A DNA stretch of 37,293 nucleotides from CAZDBA01 sp964503615 (lineage in GTDB: Bacteria > Planctomycetota > Planctomycetia > Pirellulales > Pirellulaceae): positions 1 to 37,293 of the forward strand of contig CAZDBA010000026.1 of the NCBI GenBank assembly GCA_964503615.1, written 5' to 3'. Position numbers and translations under genes: made by a program. Below, in pieces: positions 7,720-16,935 of the stretch (within the stretch, counting starts at the first letter, position 1; every line of letters starts with the position of its first letter). The notes under the pieces were generated by a model. It saw only the letters and a program-made list of their open reading frames with translations. It did not search any database and was not told where the DNA came from.

Positions 7720-8898
7720 GTGGCTAGTGGTAACTATCTATTTACAAGTGAATCGGTCAGCATGGGACACCCCGACAAGTTGGCTGATCAGATTTCCGAC
7801 GCCATTTTGGACGCGATGTTGGCTCAAGATCCCGCTAGCCGTGTAGCATGCGAAACGATGGTAACGACCAATCTGTGCGTGATCGCTGGTGAGATTACTA
7901 CTAAGGCCGATGTGAACATCGAAGAGGTCGTTCGCGGCGTAATGCGGGATGTGGGGTACACTGATCCCGATACAGGAATCGGTGCCGATGATTGCGAAGT
8001 GATCGTACGGATTGATCCGCAAAGTCCCGATATCGCTGTGGGTGTTAACTCAGACGACTCGGCCGGCAAAGATGTTGGTGCCGGTGACCAAGGTTTGATG
8101 TTCGGTTTCGCATGTGACGATACCAAAGAGTTGATGCCACTACCGATCGACTTGTCGCACCGAATCCTGGATGCACTTAACGAGGCCCGCTTTTCCAAAA
8201 AGGTTGATTGGCTTCGCCCCGATAGCAAAAGCCAAGTCACCGTTGAGTATGACGGTTTCAAACCAGTCCGTATCGATACCGTTGTCGTTTCGACTCAACA
8301 CGCTCCTGGAGTTGATCACGCGACGATCGAAGCGTTCGTGCGTGACGAAGTTATTCTTCCCTGCCTGCCTGCGGAACTTAACAAAGGCGACATCAAATAC
8401 CATATCAATCCGACAGGGATCTTTGTGATCGGTGGCCCTCACGGAGACTGTGGTTTGACAGGTCGTAAAATCATCGTGGATACCTATGGAGGTTGGGGAC
8501 GGCACGGCGGTGGAGCGTTCAGCGGTAAAGATTCGACCAAGGTCGATCGCAGTGCGGCTTACATGGCTCGCTACGTAGCCAAAAATATCGTCGCGTCTGG
8601 TTTGGCGAGTCGTTGCGAAGTTCAATTGGCTTACGCAATCGGCGTTAGTGAACCGGTCAGTGTTCACGTCGACACGCAGGGTACAGGCAACGTTGATGAT
8701 GCGCGCATCTGCGAAGTCGTCCGAGAGGTTTTTCCGCTATCACCTGCGGGAATTATTGACCATCTCAAATTGCGTCGTCCTGTCTTCCGGCAGACTGCGG
8801 CGGGTGGTCACTTTGGGCGAAGTGGCGACGGATTCACTTGGGAAGCGACCGACAAAGCAGCTGAAATTGCCGAAAAAGCTAAGGCGGCTGCCGTCTAA
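7720..8898 (+). CDS. metK: S-adenosylmethionine synthetase
   Basis: Makes S-adenosylmethionine from methionine and ATP in the cytoplasm. 392 residues, the normal family length. Motifs visible: ESVSMGHPDKLADQISDA near the N-terminus, the GAGDQGLMFGFA signature (about 121-132), GGPHGDCGLTGRKIIVDTYG, GGGAFSGKDSTKVDRSAAY, and a C-terminal region with KLRRPVFRQTAAGGHFGR. The GTG start at 7720 is well supported by GAAGGAG (7705-7711), 8 bases upstream. It has its own promoter (7586-7615) and a hairpin-rich leader. A strong terminator lies downstream at 8976-9004, so it is probably a single-gene unit. Confidence 0.98.
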   Translation: MASGNYLFTSESVSMGHPDKLADQISDAILDAMLAQDPASRVACETMVTTNLCVIAGEITTKADVNIEEVVRGVMRDVGYTDPDTGIGADDCEVIVRIDPQSPDIAVGVNSDDSAGKDVGAGDQGLMFGFACDDTKELMPLPIDLSHRILDALNEARFSKKVDWLRPDSKSQVTVEYDGFKPVRIDTVVVSTQHAPGVDHATIEAFVRDEVILPCLPAELNKGDIKYHINPTGIFVIGGPHGDCGLTGRKIIVDTYGGWGRHGGGAFSGKDSTKVDRSAAYMARYVAKNIVASGLASRCEVQLAYAIGVSEPVSVHVDTQGTGNVDDARICEVVREVFPLSPAGIIDHLKLRRPVFRQTAAGGHFGRSGDGFTWEATDKAAEIAEKAKAAAV

Positions 8899-8915
8899 GA
8901 TGCTGGTGAACCAGG

Positions 8916-8942
8916 CAGTTGGCTGCTCCAGACAGCCAACTG
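8916..8942. repeat. 10-bp perfect inverted repeat after metK
   Basis: CAGTTGGCTG (8916-8925) and CAGCCAACTG (8933-8942) around a 7-base loop. No T-run follows, so it is not a classical terminator. It could stabilise the metK 3' end or be another dispersed repeat. The true terminator-like hairpin follows at 8976. Confidence 0.6.
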
Positions 8943-8975
8943 GCATTTAGCGATGCTCAAATTTAATTTATTCTT

Positions 8976-9004
8976 ACGGGAGCGCGAGTTCGCTTCCGTT
9001 TTTT
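8976..9004 (+). terminator. Rho-independent terminator of metK
   Basis: Nine-pair stem (8976-8984 with 8991-8999, one G-U pair), loop CGAGTT, followed at once by a run of six T (8999-9004). It lies 77 bases past the metK stop. Confidence 0.75.
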
Positions 9005-9090
9005 ATGGACTGAGGTAATCGCATCCTCAAAGTGTTTCTTTTCTGAAGTCCTCTTAAGTCAACCTATTTTAATTTTGGACAAGTCAAACG

Positions 9091-9486
9091 ATGGATCGTG
9101 ATATTGACTTGGAAGAGCCCCAGCTTCCAATCTTTTCTGACACTTCAATTTCCCAGCAGACGATTCGTAGCGAGTTCGAAGGCGAAGACTGTCTCAATGC
9201 AACAACCAGAGCGATCATCCCCGCCGGTGCCGATCGTCATGTGATCCATATCGCGATCTGTCCAGCGATGGAAGCGATTCCAGAGGTCGATGCGTATGTG
9301 ATTTCTGGAACGGAAGCTCGAATCCGTACCACACAACGACAAAAGTTCGGGGTCCGCCTGGAATTGGTCGTAGGTCAAGTTGCCGATCAGGACAGGGAAA
9401 CGATTCTAGAAGTCGTCGTTCGATCCAAGCGTGCAATTCAGAAATCACCAACAGAACAAGTAGAACCCCAACAGGAAGCAGCCTAA
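9091..9486 (+). CDS. Conserved-looking hypothetical protein, 131 residues
   Basis: I do not recognise the family. The protein is soluble, without signal peptide or membrane helix. The middle (about 35-110) reads as a beta-rich domain (RAIIPAGADRHVIHIAIC, then AYVISGTEARIRTTQRQKFGVRLELVV, then ETILEVVVRSKR), ending in a Gln/Glu-rich tail. Its stop codon TAA (9484-9486) shares one base with the ATG (9486-9488) of the nucleotide-sugar pyrophosphorylase, so the two are translationally coupled. That coupling is the best evidence that it is real and suggests a role linked to the enzyme. No clear Shine-Dalgarno sequence precedes its ATG. Confidence 0.75.
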   Translation: MDRDIDLEEPQLPIFSDTSISQQTIRSEFEGEDCLNATTRAIIPAGADRHVIHIAICPAMEAIPEVDAYVISGTEARIRTTQRQKFGVRLELVVGQVADQDRETILEVVVRSKRAIQKSPTEQVEPQQEAA

Positions 9487-10880
9487 TGGACAAAGCCGGT
9501 TTAGAAAAACTACTCGCACCTTTTGAGCAACAACATTTGCTACAGTTCTGGGACGAGCTGGATGCCGCAGGGCAGCAGTCGTTGGCCAGTCAGATCGAAG
9601 GCATCGATTGGACGTTGCTAAACAAGCTTGCTACTGCCAAAGACGAAAACGATGAGTGGAGCCAACGCGCCGAGCGAGCGGAAATTCCGCCAGCGATAAC
9701 GCTGGACGACTTCCGTGATCCCGATTCTTCCAGTGCCGCTTACAAGTTGGGTGCAGAAGCATTGCGGGCCGGAAAAGTTGCGTTTGTATTGGTCGCCGGA
9801 GGGCAGGGCAGTCGACTTGGGTTCGACCATCCCAAAGGAATGTTTCCGATCGGGCCTGTCAGCGAACGCTCGTTGTATCAGATGATTATCGAACATGTGC
9901 ATGCCCGAGCAAAGCAGTTCGGAACTTCGATTCCGATTTACATCATGACCAGCCCGCCCACGCACGCGGAATCGGAAAAGTTCCTGACGGAGAACAACTG
10001 GTTCGGTTATCCACCGAATGACATTCGTTTGTTTTGCCAAGGCGTGATGGCCGCAGTCGATGCGGAAACAGGCAAAGCGCTGTTGGCAGACAAAGGCACC
10101 GTATTCGTTAGTCCTGACGGGCATGGTGGCACATTAGGTGGATTGGACCGCAGCGGTTGTCTGGCCGATATGAAATCGCGTGGAATTGAACAGGTGTTCT
10201 ACGGTCAGGTCGACAACCCATTGTTGCAAGTCTGCGACCCTGCGTTGATCGGTTACCATATTTCGCACAAGTCCGAGATGACATCCCAAGTCGTTCGAAA
10301 AGAAAGCCCACTGCAAAAAGTTGGCAATGTGGTTTCAGTTGATGGTGTTGTACAGATCATCGAATACAGTGATCTTCCAGAAGCGTGTGCCAAGAAGACC
10401 AATGACGACGGCTCTTTAAAACTCTGGGCTGGTAGTATCGCCGTGCACATCTTTGAGCGTGAGTTCCTGCAGGGAGTAAGTGATTCCGCAGACGGGCTTC
10501 CGTTTCATCAGGCGCACAAAAAGGTCGCCTTCGTCGACCAAGATGGAAAACAGGTAAAGCCTGAATCCAATAACGCGGTTAAATTTGAGCGGTTTATCTT
10601 TGACTTGCTTCCCAGCGCGAAAAACGCAATCGTTTGCGAAGTCGACGCAAAGGAAGGATTCGCGGCGGTTAAAAATGCACCTCCAGCGGATACGGAAACA
10701 CCTGACTGGGTGCGCGCGGCGATTAGCGACTTGCATCGGGGTTGGATTCAACAGGCAGGAGGCACGGTAGCAGCAGATGCCGTTGTCGAGATTAGCCCAT
10801 TTTTGGCTGTTGAGCCAAAGTTGTTGAAGGAAAACTATGACCTGACCAAGGAAGTTTCAGGCAAAGTCTACTTGCAGTGA
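9486..10880 (+). CDS. UDP-sugar pyrophosphorylase (UAP1/UDPGP type)
   Basis: 464 residues of the eukaryote-like UDPGP family, which makes UDP-N-acetylglucosamine or UDP-glucose from UTP and the sugar 1-phosphate. The uridine-binding loop AGGQGSRLG is at 104-112 followed by HPKGMFPIGP. Further motifs are YIMTSPPTH, FVSPDGHGGTLGGL, FYGQVDNPLL, a lysine-rich KKVAFVD segment, and KFERFIFDLLPSA. This differs from the GlmU and GalU types usual in bacteria. I cannot decide between GlcNAc-1-P and Glc-1-P as substrate. It is coupled to the 131-residue gene upstream by a one-base TAATG overlap. The stop lies inside an imperfect 15-bp tandem duplication (10873-10902). Confidence 0.9.
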   Translation: MDKAGLEKLLAPFEQQHLLQFWDELDAAGQQSLASQIEGIDWTLLNKLATAKDENDEWSQRAERAEIPPAITLDDFRDPDSSSAAYKLGAEALRAGKVAFVLVAGGQGSRLGFDHPKGMFPIGPVSERSLYQMIIEHVHARAKQFGTSIPIYIMTSPPTHAESEKFLTENNWFGYPPNDIRLFCQGVMAAVDAETGKALLADKGTVFVSPDGHGGTLGGLDRSGCLADMKSRGIEQVFYGQVDNPLLQVCDPALIGYHISHKSEMTSQVVRKESPLQKVGNVVSVDGVVQIIEYSDLPEACAKKTNDDGSLKLWAGSIAVHIFEREFLQGVSDSADGLPFHQAHKKVAFVDQDGKQVKPESNNAVKFERFIFDLLPSAKNAIVCEVDAKEGFAAVKNAPPADTETPDWVRAAISDLHRGWIQQAGGTVAADAVVEISPFLAVEPKLLKENYDLTKEVSGKVYLQ

Positions 10881-10902
10881 TCTTTCATGCAATGATTTTT
10901 CA
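10873..10902 (+). repeat. 15-bp tandem duplication over a stop codon
   Basis: TGCAGTGATCTTTCA (10873-10887) followed directly by TGCAATGATTTTTCA (10888-10902), 13 of 15 identical. The stop TGA of the pyrophosphorylase gene (10878-10880) is in the first copy. One of five such cases in the window. Confidence 0.7.
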
Positions 10903-10967
10903 CCGCTTTTTATAAGTCAAATTGCTCTCGTCTTTTTTACGACTCTAGAAGTTTTGGATTCAAAATA

Positions 10968-12044
10968 ATGATTCATGGCATCATCATGGCAGGCGGGGCC
11001 GGTACCCGATTCTGGCCAGCAAGTCGCAAGCAAACACCAAAGCAGCTTTTACAGCTGTTGGGTGATCGCTCAATGTTGCAATCGACCGTCGATCGTTTGA
11101 GCGGGTTGGTGGACCCTGAGCAAGTCATGATTGTGACCAACAAAATTTTGGTTGATCCAATCGCGGCTCAGTTGCCAGACGTTCCTGCCAGCTCGATTGT
11201 GGGCGAGCCCGCGAAACGGGATACGGCACCGTGCGTTGGGCTGGCGGCTGCTTTGGTCGCTGCTAAAGACCCTGATGGAATCATGGTCGTCATGCCAGCC
11301 GATCACGTTATTGAACCAGCAGAGACGTTTTGCAATGCGATTCGTCATGCATGTGCGCTTGTTGAGAACGATCCAACAAGAATCGTCACGTTTGGAATCA
11401 AGCCAACCTATCCAGCGGAAGTGTTTGGATATATCGAACGTTCACCAAAACCGATCGGCGGACAGCTACCAACTTTCCGCGTCGAGCGGTTTCGGGAAAA
11501 GCCAGACGCTGCTACTGCACAGCAGTTTATCGATGCCGGCTCGTTTTACTGGAACGCTGGGATTTTCGTTTGGAGTGTCAAAACGATCTTGGGGGCCTTG
11601 GAAAAATTTTCACCTGAAATCTACAAACACATCGCTCGTATTGCCGACGCAGTTGGTTCGGATGAATACGAATCGGTATTGGATTCGGAGTTCAAAGCGA
11701 TCAACGGAACGTCGATCGACTACGCGGTTATGGAAAAGTACGAGAACGTGCTGGTTGTTGAAGCACCGTATCAATGGGATGATCTAGGCAACTGGACCGC
11801 ATTGCCACGACTAAGTGGAGTGGATCGTGATGGGAATACGATATCGGCAAAGCATCTGGGTATCGACACGAAGGGGACTGTGGTGCGGTCTGATGACGAG
11901 CATTTGATCGTCACGATCGGTTTAGAGGACTTTGTTGTAGTACGTACCGCGGACGCGACTTTGATTGCTCGCAAAGATCAGGAAGCAGCCGTAAAACAAG
12001 TTGTAAAACAGCTTGAAGAGCGGGGATGGGATGAATATCTTTAG
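10968..12044 (+). CDS. manC: Mannose-1-phosphate guanylyltransferase
   Basis: Makes GDP-mannose from GTP and mannose 1-phosphate, a precursor for fucose- and mannose-containing surface glycans. 358 residues, so only the nucleotidyltransferase plus short left-handed helix region, without the C-terminal phosphomannose isomerase domain of longer ManC/AlgA proteins. Motifs: IIMAGGAGTRFWPASR at the N-terminus with KQTPKQLLQL, the VVMPADHVI segment (about 105-113), FGYIERSPK, VERFREKPD, YWNAGIFVW, then GTSIDYAVMEK and YQWDDLGNW. It lies about 90 bases after the pyrophosphorylase on the same strand, so the two nucleotide-sugar genes may be co-transcribed. The symbol is by function rather than proven orthology. 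Confidence 0.93.
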   Translation: MIHGIIMAGGAGTRFWPASRKQTPKQLLQLLGDRSMLQSTVDRLSGLVDPEQVMIVTNKILVDPIAAQLPDVPASSIVGEPAKRDTAPCVGLAAALVAAKDPDGIMVVMPADHVIEPAETFCNAIRHACALVENDPTRIVTFGIKPTYPAEVFGYIERSPKPIGGQLPTFRVERFREKPDAATAQQFIDAGSFYWNAGIFVWSVKTILGALEKFSPEIYKHIARIADAVGSDEYESVLDSEFKAINGTSIDYAVMEKYENVLVVEAPYQWDDLGNWTALPRLSGVDRDGNTISAKHLGIDTKGTVVRSDDEHLIVTIGLEDFVVVRTADATLIARKDQEAAVKQVVKQLEERGWDEYL

Positions 12045-12080
12045 ATAAGTGTTAGCCCTGTTCGTTCAACGGAAAATCGC

Positions 12081-13088
12081 ATGAAAAAGATTTACAGTTT
12101 TGCTGTGTTTTGTATCGCTGGAATGATCGGTGTTCAGTCATCCCAAGGGCAGCAGCAGGAACAGGAGCAACCAATCGCTCGTTGGAATCTGAAGATGAAG
12201 ACGCTGGGTGGACAGCAATTCTGGACCGACACCCGGCATTTCGATGGTTGGCGAATCCAGAAGAATCACGCGACGGGCCATTGCCGCTTGATCGACCCGA
12301 GCAACGTGCGGCATGCTTGGGGCAATAAAGTTCATTGCGAACAAAAGCTGAACGAGATAGTTCGCGCTCAGAACTTGCAACCTTATTCAGGCAAGGTGGT
12401 AATTTTGCTGCACGGTTTAAATCGTGCTCACGATAGTATGCACCCTCTGGCTACCCACTTACAACAGGCTGGTTACCAGACGTTGAATTTTCAATATGCG
12501 AGCGGCCGAGCTGGCATTGGCGAACACGCTTTGGCTTTGCAAACACTTGTCGAAGAACTGGGCGAGCAGGTCGAAGAGATTAATTTTGTCGCTCATAGTA
12601 TGGGAAACATCGTCGTCAGACACTACTTGCACAATATTCGTGATCCTGAAACGGGCGACGAAGGCGATGAGCGAATCAATCGAATGGTCATGATCGCGCC
12701 GCCCAATCAGGGCTCGCGAATGGCACGGTTGCTGGACGAAAGCCGGATCTTCAATATGGTTACGGGAACTTGCGGAATTCAACTTGGGGATGGCTGGGAG
12801 CAGCTCGAACCCAAATTGGCGACACCGAAATTTCAATTCGCAATCATCGCTGGCGGTGTGGATACAACACTCGTGGATAATCCTGTTTTGAATGGCAAAA
12901 ACGATTTGACTATCAGTGTTGAAGAGACTCGTTTGCCGGGTGCACATGACACCATTGTCAGGCCTTACACACATACGTTTATTATGTCCCAGCCAGAAAC
13001 GCTGCAGATGACCGCGAGATTTTTCCAAAACGGTTTTCTAGTTTCAGAGGCTCAGCGCCAGCCGCTCGAAAGTGAGCAAGTAAAGTGA
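12081..13088 (+). CDS. Secreted alpha/beta hydrolase, lipase-like
   Basis: 335 residues with an N-terminal signal peptide (charged MKK, hydrophobic core to about residue 18, then SSQGQQ), so likely exported. The hydrolase fold is shown by VVILLHGLNRAHDSM (about 106-120, oxyanion region), the nucleophile elbow AHSMGN with Ser173, and a late His in RPYTHTFIM (about 304-312). The cap is small. The elbow and HGLNR opening fit lipase/acyltransferase-type enzymes; the substrate is unknown. Its last four bases GTGA overlap the GTG start of yqgF, so a periplasmic hydrolase and a cytosolic nuclease-fold protein are translationally coupled, an odd pairing. Confidence 0.85.
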   Translation: MKKIYSFAVFCIAGMIGVQSSQGQQQEQEQPIARWNLKMKTLGGQQFWTDTRHFDGWRIQKNHATGHCRLIDPSNVRHAWGNKVHCEQKLNEIVRAQNLQPYSGKVVILLHGLNRAHDSMHPLATHLQQAGYQTLNFQYASGRAGIGEHALALQTLVEELGEQVEEINFVAHSMGNIVVRHYLHNIRDPETGDEGDERINRMVMIAPPNQGSRMARLLDESRIFNMVTGTCGIQLGDGWEQLEPKLATPKFQFAIIAGGVDTTLVDNPVLNGKNDLTISVEETRLPGAHDTIVRPYTHTFIMSQPETLQMTARFFQNGFLVSEAQRQPLESEQVK

Positions 13089-13564
13089 CACCAACGCCGG
13101 AACAAGTCCCGAAAGAGGGACGTTTGGCCGGGGTCGACTTTGGCACCGTGCGGATTGGAATCGCGATTACCGATCCGCAGCAGATCCTTGCTAGTCCCCT
13201 TGAGAACTACAATCGCCGCACGCTTGCTAAGGATGCTGAGTACTTTAGTGAGATTGCAAGACAAGAGAAGATTGTCACTTTCGTCGTGGGCTTGCCAGTG
13301 CATATGAGTGGAGACAGTAGCCGCATGTCTGAGGCTGCAATGGAGTTTGGTCGTTGGCTGGCTGACACGACCAGTGTCCCTGTTGTTTGGTTTGATGAAC
13401 GGTACACATCGTCGCTTGCCAAGCAGGCGTTGTCGGAGGGAAAGCTCACTCAAAAGCAGCGAAAGAAAAGGCTGGACATGTTAGCGGCTCAGATTCTGTT
13501 AGCCGCGTTCCTGGAATCGGATCGGCAAGGGCAGGAATTTTACACGCCACCACTTGATGGTTAG
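13085..13564 (+). CDS. yqgF: YqgF/RuvX family RNase H-fold protein
   Basis: 159 residues. Members are proposed Holliday junction resolvases and in some species process pre-16S rRNA. Motifs: GVDFGTVRIGIAITD (strand 1 with catalytic Asp), FVVGLPVHMSG, and FDERYTSSLA with the second acidic site, then a C-terminal LDMLAAQILLAAFLES helix with the third acidic residue. The start is GTG 13085, overlapping the preceding gene by four bases; the first 12 residues are non-conserved. There is no separate ribosome binding site, consistent with coupling. Confidence 0.92.
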   Translation: MTPTPEQVPKEGRLAGVDFGTVRIGIAITDPQQILASPLENYNRRTLAKDAEYFSEIARQEKIVTFVVGLPVHMSGDSSRMSEAAMEFGRWLADTTSVPVVWFDERYTSSLAKQALSEGKLTQKQRKKRLDMLAAQILLAAFLESDRQGQEFYTPPLDG

Positions 13565-13602
13565 ATTCAAGCTTTCGTCGCTACTGTGGATGGGCTGCAA
13601 AA

Positions 13603-14592
13603 ATGGATTGGAAACGGCTAATACTTGAACGGACCCAAGCCACTGGAGTCCAGCGAGGCGAATCGATCCAGTCGTTGTGGTCCGGATTCGGTGAGATCTT
13701 CCGTGTCCATTTGCAACCGGCGAGTATGGGAACGCTGATCGTCAAACATATAGCTCCATTCAAGGCTGGGGCTCATCCGCGAGGCTGGGGGACTGATCGC
13801 TCCACGCAGCGTAAATTGCGATCGTACGAAGTTGAAACATGTTGGTACTCTGATTGGGGTGCGACACTGAACGATGTTGACGAATGTCGCATTCCAAAAT
13901 GTTTTGGGGCGGCGGCGCACGGAGACGAACGTTGGATCTTGTTGGAGGACCTCGACGCAGTCGGATACGGCGAGCGGCGAGGGCGATTGGATGTCCAAAC
14001 GGCGATTCCATGTATTCGTTGGTTGGCAAATTTTCACGGCGCGTTTTTAGGAAAATCACCTGAGGGACTTTGGCCAGTCGGAACCTATTGGCATCTCGAC
14101 ACGCGACCGGACGAGTATGCGGTGATGGGTGAGGGACCGTTGAAAGAGGCAGCGCGAAAGTTGGATGCGATGCTGAGCGAATGCGAGTTTCAAACGTTCG
14201 TGCATGGAGACGCGAAAGTCGCGAACTTTTGCTTTTCTGATTCATGCAATGAAGTTGCTGCTGTTGATTTTCAATATGTCGGCGGTGGTTGTGGTATGAA
14301 AGACGTGGCCTATTTTTTGGGTAGCTGTTTTGACCCGTCGCAATGCGAACAATGGGTGCCGCAGTTGTTGAATGAGTACTTTGTTCATTTGCGAAACGCG
14401 GTGTCCGGCAAAACGATTGCGGGCAAAGAGGTGGATGCAGATCGGCTTGAGTCGCAGTGGCGCACGTTGTTTGCTCCTGCGTGGACCGATTTTCATCGGT
14501 TTCTAATGGGCTGGATGCCAGGGCATCACAAGAATCATGAGTATACGCAGCAGTTGACTCGTGAAACCCTTTTGTGGTTGGCGAACAAATAG
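13603..14592 (+). CDS. APH/choline-kinase-like small-molecule kinase
   Basis: 329 residues of the aminoglycoside phosphotransferase-like kinase superfamily, nearest to the EcKinase/DUF1679 branch. Visible: a Lys in VKHI (about 48), ILLEDLD (about 112-118, hinge), the Brenner motif HGDAKVAN (201-208, Asp203 and Asn208), and the metal-binding AVDFQYVGGG (Asp222). Substrates in this family are alcohols such as choline, steroids or antibiotics; none can be chosen here. There is no signal peptide. Its 3' end is 28 bases from the end of the convergent tex gene, with no clear terminator between them. Confidence 0.82.
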   Translation: MDWKRLILERTQATGVQRGESIQSLWSGFGEIFRVHLQPASMGTLIVKHIAPFKAGAHPRGWGTDRSTQRKLRSYEVETCWYSDWGATLNDVDECRIPKCFGAAAHGDERWILLEDLDAVGYGERRGRLDVQTAIPCIRWLANFHGAFLGKSPEGLWPVGTYWHLDTRPDEYAVMGEGPLKEAARKLDAMLSECEFQTFVHGDAKVANFCFSDSCNEVAAVDFQYVGGGCGMKDVAYFLGSCFDPSQCEQWVPQLLNEYFVHLRNAVSGKTIAGKEVDADRLESQWRTLFAPAWTDFHRFLMGWMPGHHKNHEYTQQLTRETLLWLANK

Positions 14593-14620
14593 CGTTTTCG
14601 AAGCAGGCAGGAGTTGTGGC

Positions 14621-16789
14621 TTAGAACTTGCGGGTGAGACTGATCCGTTTTCGTGCAGCGTCGACTTCGAGCACTTTGACTTTTACGACATCGCCGACGG
14701 AGACAACGGTACAAGGGTCACTCACATATTCGTTCGATAGCTGAGAGATGTGGATAAGTCCGTCTTGGTGAACGCCGATGTCGGTAAAGGCTCCGAAGTG
14801 GGTGACGTTGGTTATCAGGCCTTCGACAATCAATCCTTCCCGTAAATCATCCATGCTGGAGATTTTGTCGTCGAACTTTACTACACGAAACTCACTGCGT
14901 GGGTCCCGTCCCGGTTTGCCCAACTCTGAGATGATGTCGCGAATCGTGGGTAAGCCGACCGAGTCGTCGACAAATTCTTCGGCCGCGATTGTCTGGCTTA
15001 GAGATAAATTGCCTAATAGCTTTTGGGTGTCGGTCTTTAGCGATTTGACCATCTTCGAAACGACTGAGTAGCTTTCAGGATGCACTGCGGAGTTATCCAG
15101 TGGTTGTTTGCCGCCGCGAATGCGCAGGAACCCGGCGGCTTGCTCGAAAGCCTTTTTGCCAAGTTTGGGCACTGAATTTAGTTCTTTCCGATCATTAAAA
15201 CGGCCGTTTGTGTCGCGGTAGTTGACAATGTTTTCTGCGAGCTTGGGACCGATTCCTGCAACGTATGACAGAAGCGGTACACTCGCCATGTTTACATCAA
15301 CACCAACGTTGTTGACGCAGGATTGGACAACTCGATCCAGACCTTTCTTCAGTTGTTTTTGGTTTACATCGTGTTGGTATTGTCCGACACCAATCGACTT
15401 CGGATCGGTCTTTACCAGTTCCGCCAGTGGGTCCTGTAATCGACGAGCGATGCTGATTGCTCCTCGAACAGTAATGTCGAGGTTGGGGAACTCTTTTACC
15501 GCGGCATCGCTGGCTGAATAAATGGATGCCCCAGATTCGCTGACGACAACCTTTGTGATTTCGAGTTGGTTATCTTTGATTAGTTTACCTACGAACGATT
15601 CTGTTTCTCGAGACGCCGTGCCGTTGCCGATCGCGATGAGTTCGACTTTGTGTTTTTTAATCAGCTTGAGTAGTGCAGCCGTTGCGCCTTTTACGTCTGA
15701 CTTGGGAGCCGTCGGATAAATCGTTGTGTTCTCTAAGAATTTGCCCGTACCATCAACCACTGCAACTTTGCAGCCGGTGCGAAAACCGGGATCGATTCCG
15801 ATCGTGATTCGCGGACCGGCTGGAGCTGCCATTAATAGGTCTTGCAAGTTTCTACCGAAGACTTCGATCGCTTCGATATCAGCAGTTTCCTTGAGCGATT
15901 GCAGGACGCTTGATTCGGTGGCTCGCATCAACAGTCGTTGTAAGCAGTCTTCTACGCACTCTTGAAGTTCTGAGTTGAATTCGAAGTGACGGTTGTGCAG
16001 AAGGCGTCGTTTGAGCTCCGAGAGTTCACGTGTCCCCTCAAGCACGATACCAACATTCAAAAACCCTTCAGCGTTTCCTCGCATGATGGCGAGAAAACGA
16101 TGTGATGGGATTTTGCGAATCGGTTCCTGGTGGTCGAAGTAGGCTTCGAATTTTTGGGCCGCTTCCTTTTTGCCTCGTTTGACTTTCGAAGTAACTTTGC
16201 CAAAGGCAAACGCTTGATCGACCAGCCATGTTCTGGTCTCAACGTTTTCGGACCACTGTTCCGCGACAATATCCAACGCACCTGCCAAAGCGGCCTTGGT
16301 ATCGGGAACGTCTTTTTGAGGGGAGACAAACTGTTTTAGAGTTGCCTGCTTTGACTGAGTCAGTTTTTCCTGCCGAATCAGTAAGTCGGCCAAGGGTTGC
16401 AATCCTCGGTCGCGAGCGGTCGTTGCTCGTGTTCGCCTCGACGGTTTGTAAGGCAGGTAGATCGCTTCGAGCGTTTTCAGGTCGGTGCAGTTTTTGATTT
16501 GACGTTCCAGCTCGGTCGTTAGCAGGTCTTGGTCTGCAATCGACTTGAGCACCGTCTTCTTCCTTGCGGCGAGCGTCTGATTTCGTTCCAAAGCGTCTTC
16601 GATCGCTCGCAAAGCGATTTCGTCCAACCCGTTGGTCGCCTCTTTGCGATAGCGGGCAATAAATGGGATCGTATTTCCATCTTGAAAGAGTTTGATCGCT
16701 GCGGTCACACTAGCGATCGGTTGACCAAGGGTGGTAGCGATGCTTTTGGAGAGCTGTGAGATTTCGGATTCGGTTCCAGTGGTCTTCAT
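14621..16789 (-). CDS. tex: Tex, RNA-binding transcription accessory protein
   Basis: 722 residues, normal Tex length. Tex is a cytoplasmic nucleic-acid-binding protein tied to transcription and stress survival. In order: a helical N-terminal region with IPFIARYRKEATNGLDE, the YqgF-like domain beginning GIDPGFRTGCKVAVVD (about 333), a VSESGASIYSAS block, the helix-hairpin-helix region with VDVNMASVPLLSYVAGIGP and LGKKAFEQAAGFLRI, and a C-terminal S1 domain (about 648-722, GLITNVTHFGAFTDIGV and GLIHISQLS). ATG start at 16787-16789. A separate operon: the HtrA pair upstream ends with its own terminator at 16861-16894. Confidence 0.97.
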   Translation of the reverse strand: MKTTGTESEISQLSKSIATTLGQPIASVTAAIKLFQDGNTIPFIARYRKEATNGLDEIALRAIEDALERNQTLAARKKTVLKSIADQDLLTTELERQIKNCTDLKTLEAIYLPYKPSRRTRATTARDRGLQPLADLLIRQEKLTQSKQATLKQFVSPQKDVPDTKAALAGALDIVAEQWSENVETRTWLVDQAFAFGKVTSKVKRGKKEAAQKFEAYFDHQEPIRKIPSHRFLAIMRGNAEGFLNVGIVLEGTRELSELKRRLLHNRHFEFNSELQECVEDCLQRLLMRATESSVLQSLKETADIEAIEVFGRNLQDLLMAAPAGPRITIGIDPGFRTGCKVAVVDGTGKFLENTTIYPTAPKSDVKGATAALLKLIKKHKVELIAIGNGTASRETESFVGKLIKDNQLEITKVVVSESGASIYSASDAAVKEFPNLDITVRGAISIARRLQDPLAELVKTDPKSIGVGQYQHDVNQKQLKKGLDRVVQSCVNNVGVDVNMASVPLLSYVAGIGPKLAENIVNYRDTNGRFNDRKELNSVPKLGKKAFEQAAGFLRIRGGKQPLDNSAVHPESYSVVSKMVKSLKTDTQKLLGNLSLSQTIAAEEFVDDSVGLPTIRDIISELGKPGRDPRSEFRVVKFDDKISSMDDLREGLIVEGLITNVTHFGAFTDIGVHQDGLIHISQLSNEYVSDPCTVVSVGDVVKVKVLEVDAARKRISLTRKF

Positions 16790-16860
16790 CGAGTTGTCAG
16801 AGTTACCAAGTTAGGGATTGCGAGCGGCATAGTTGGTTATGTCCAAACGCAGTTACAAAC

Positions 16861-16894
16861 AAAAAAACAGCCTACACGAAATGTGTAGGCTGTT
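16861..16894 (-). terminator. Rho-independent terminator of the HtrA operon
   Basis: A 12-bp perfect stem (16866-16877 with 16883-16894) around the loop GAAAT. Read on the minus strand, the stem ends in a run of seven T (complement of 16861-16867). It lies about 70 bases after the pseudoprotease stop and upstream of tex. Confidence 0.85.
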
Positions 16895-16935
16895 GGATTG
16901 GACTTGCTAATATTTTTAGCTAAGCCGAGGCTTAG

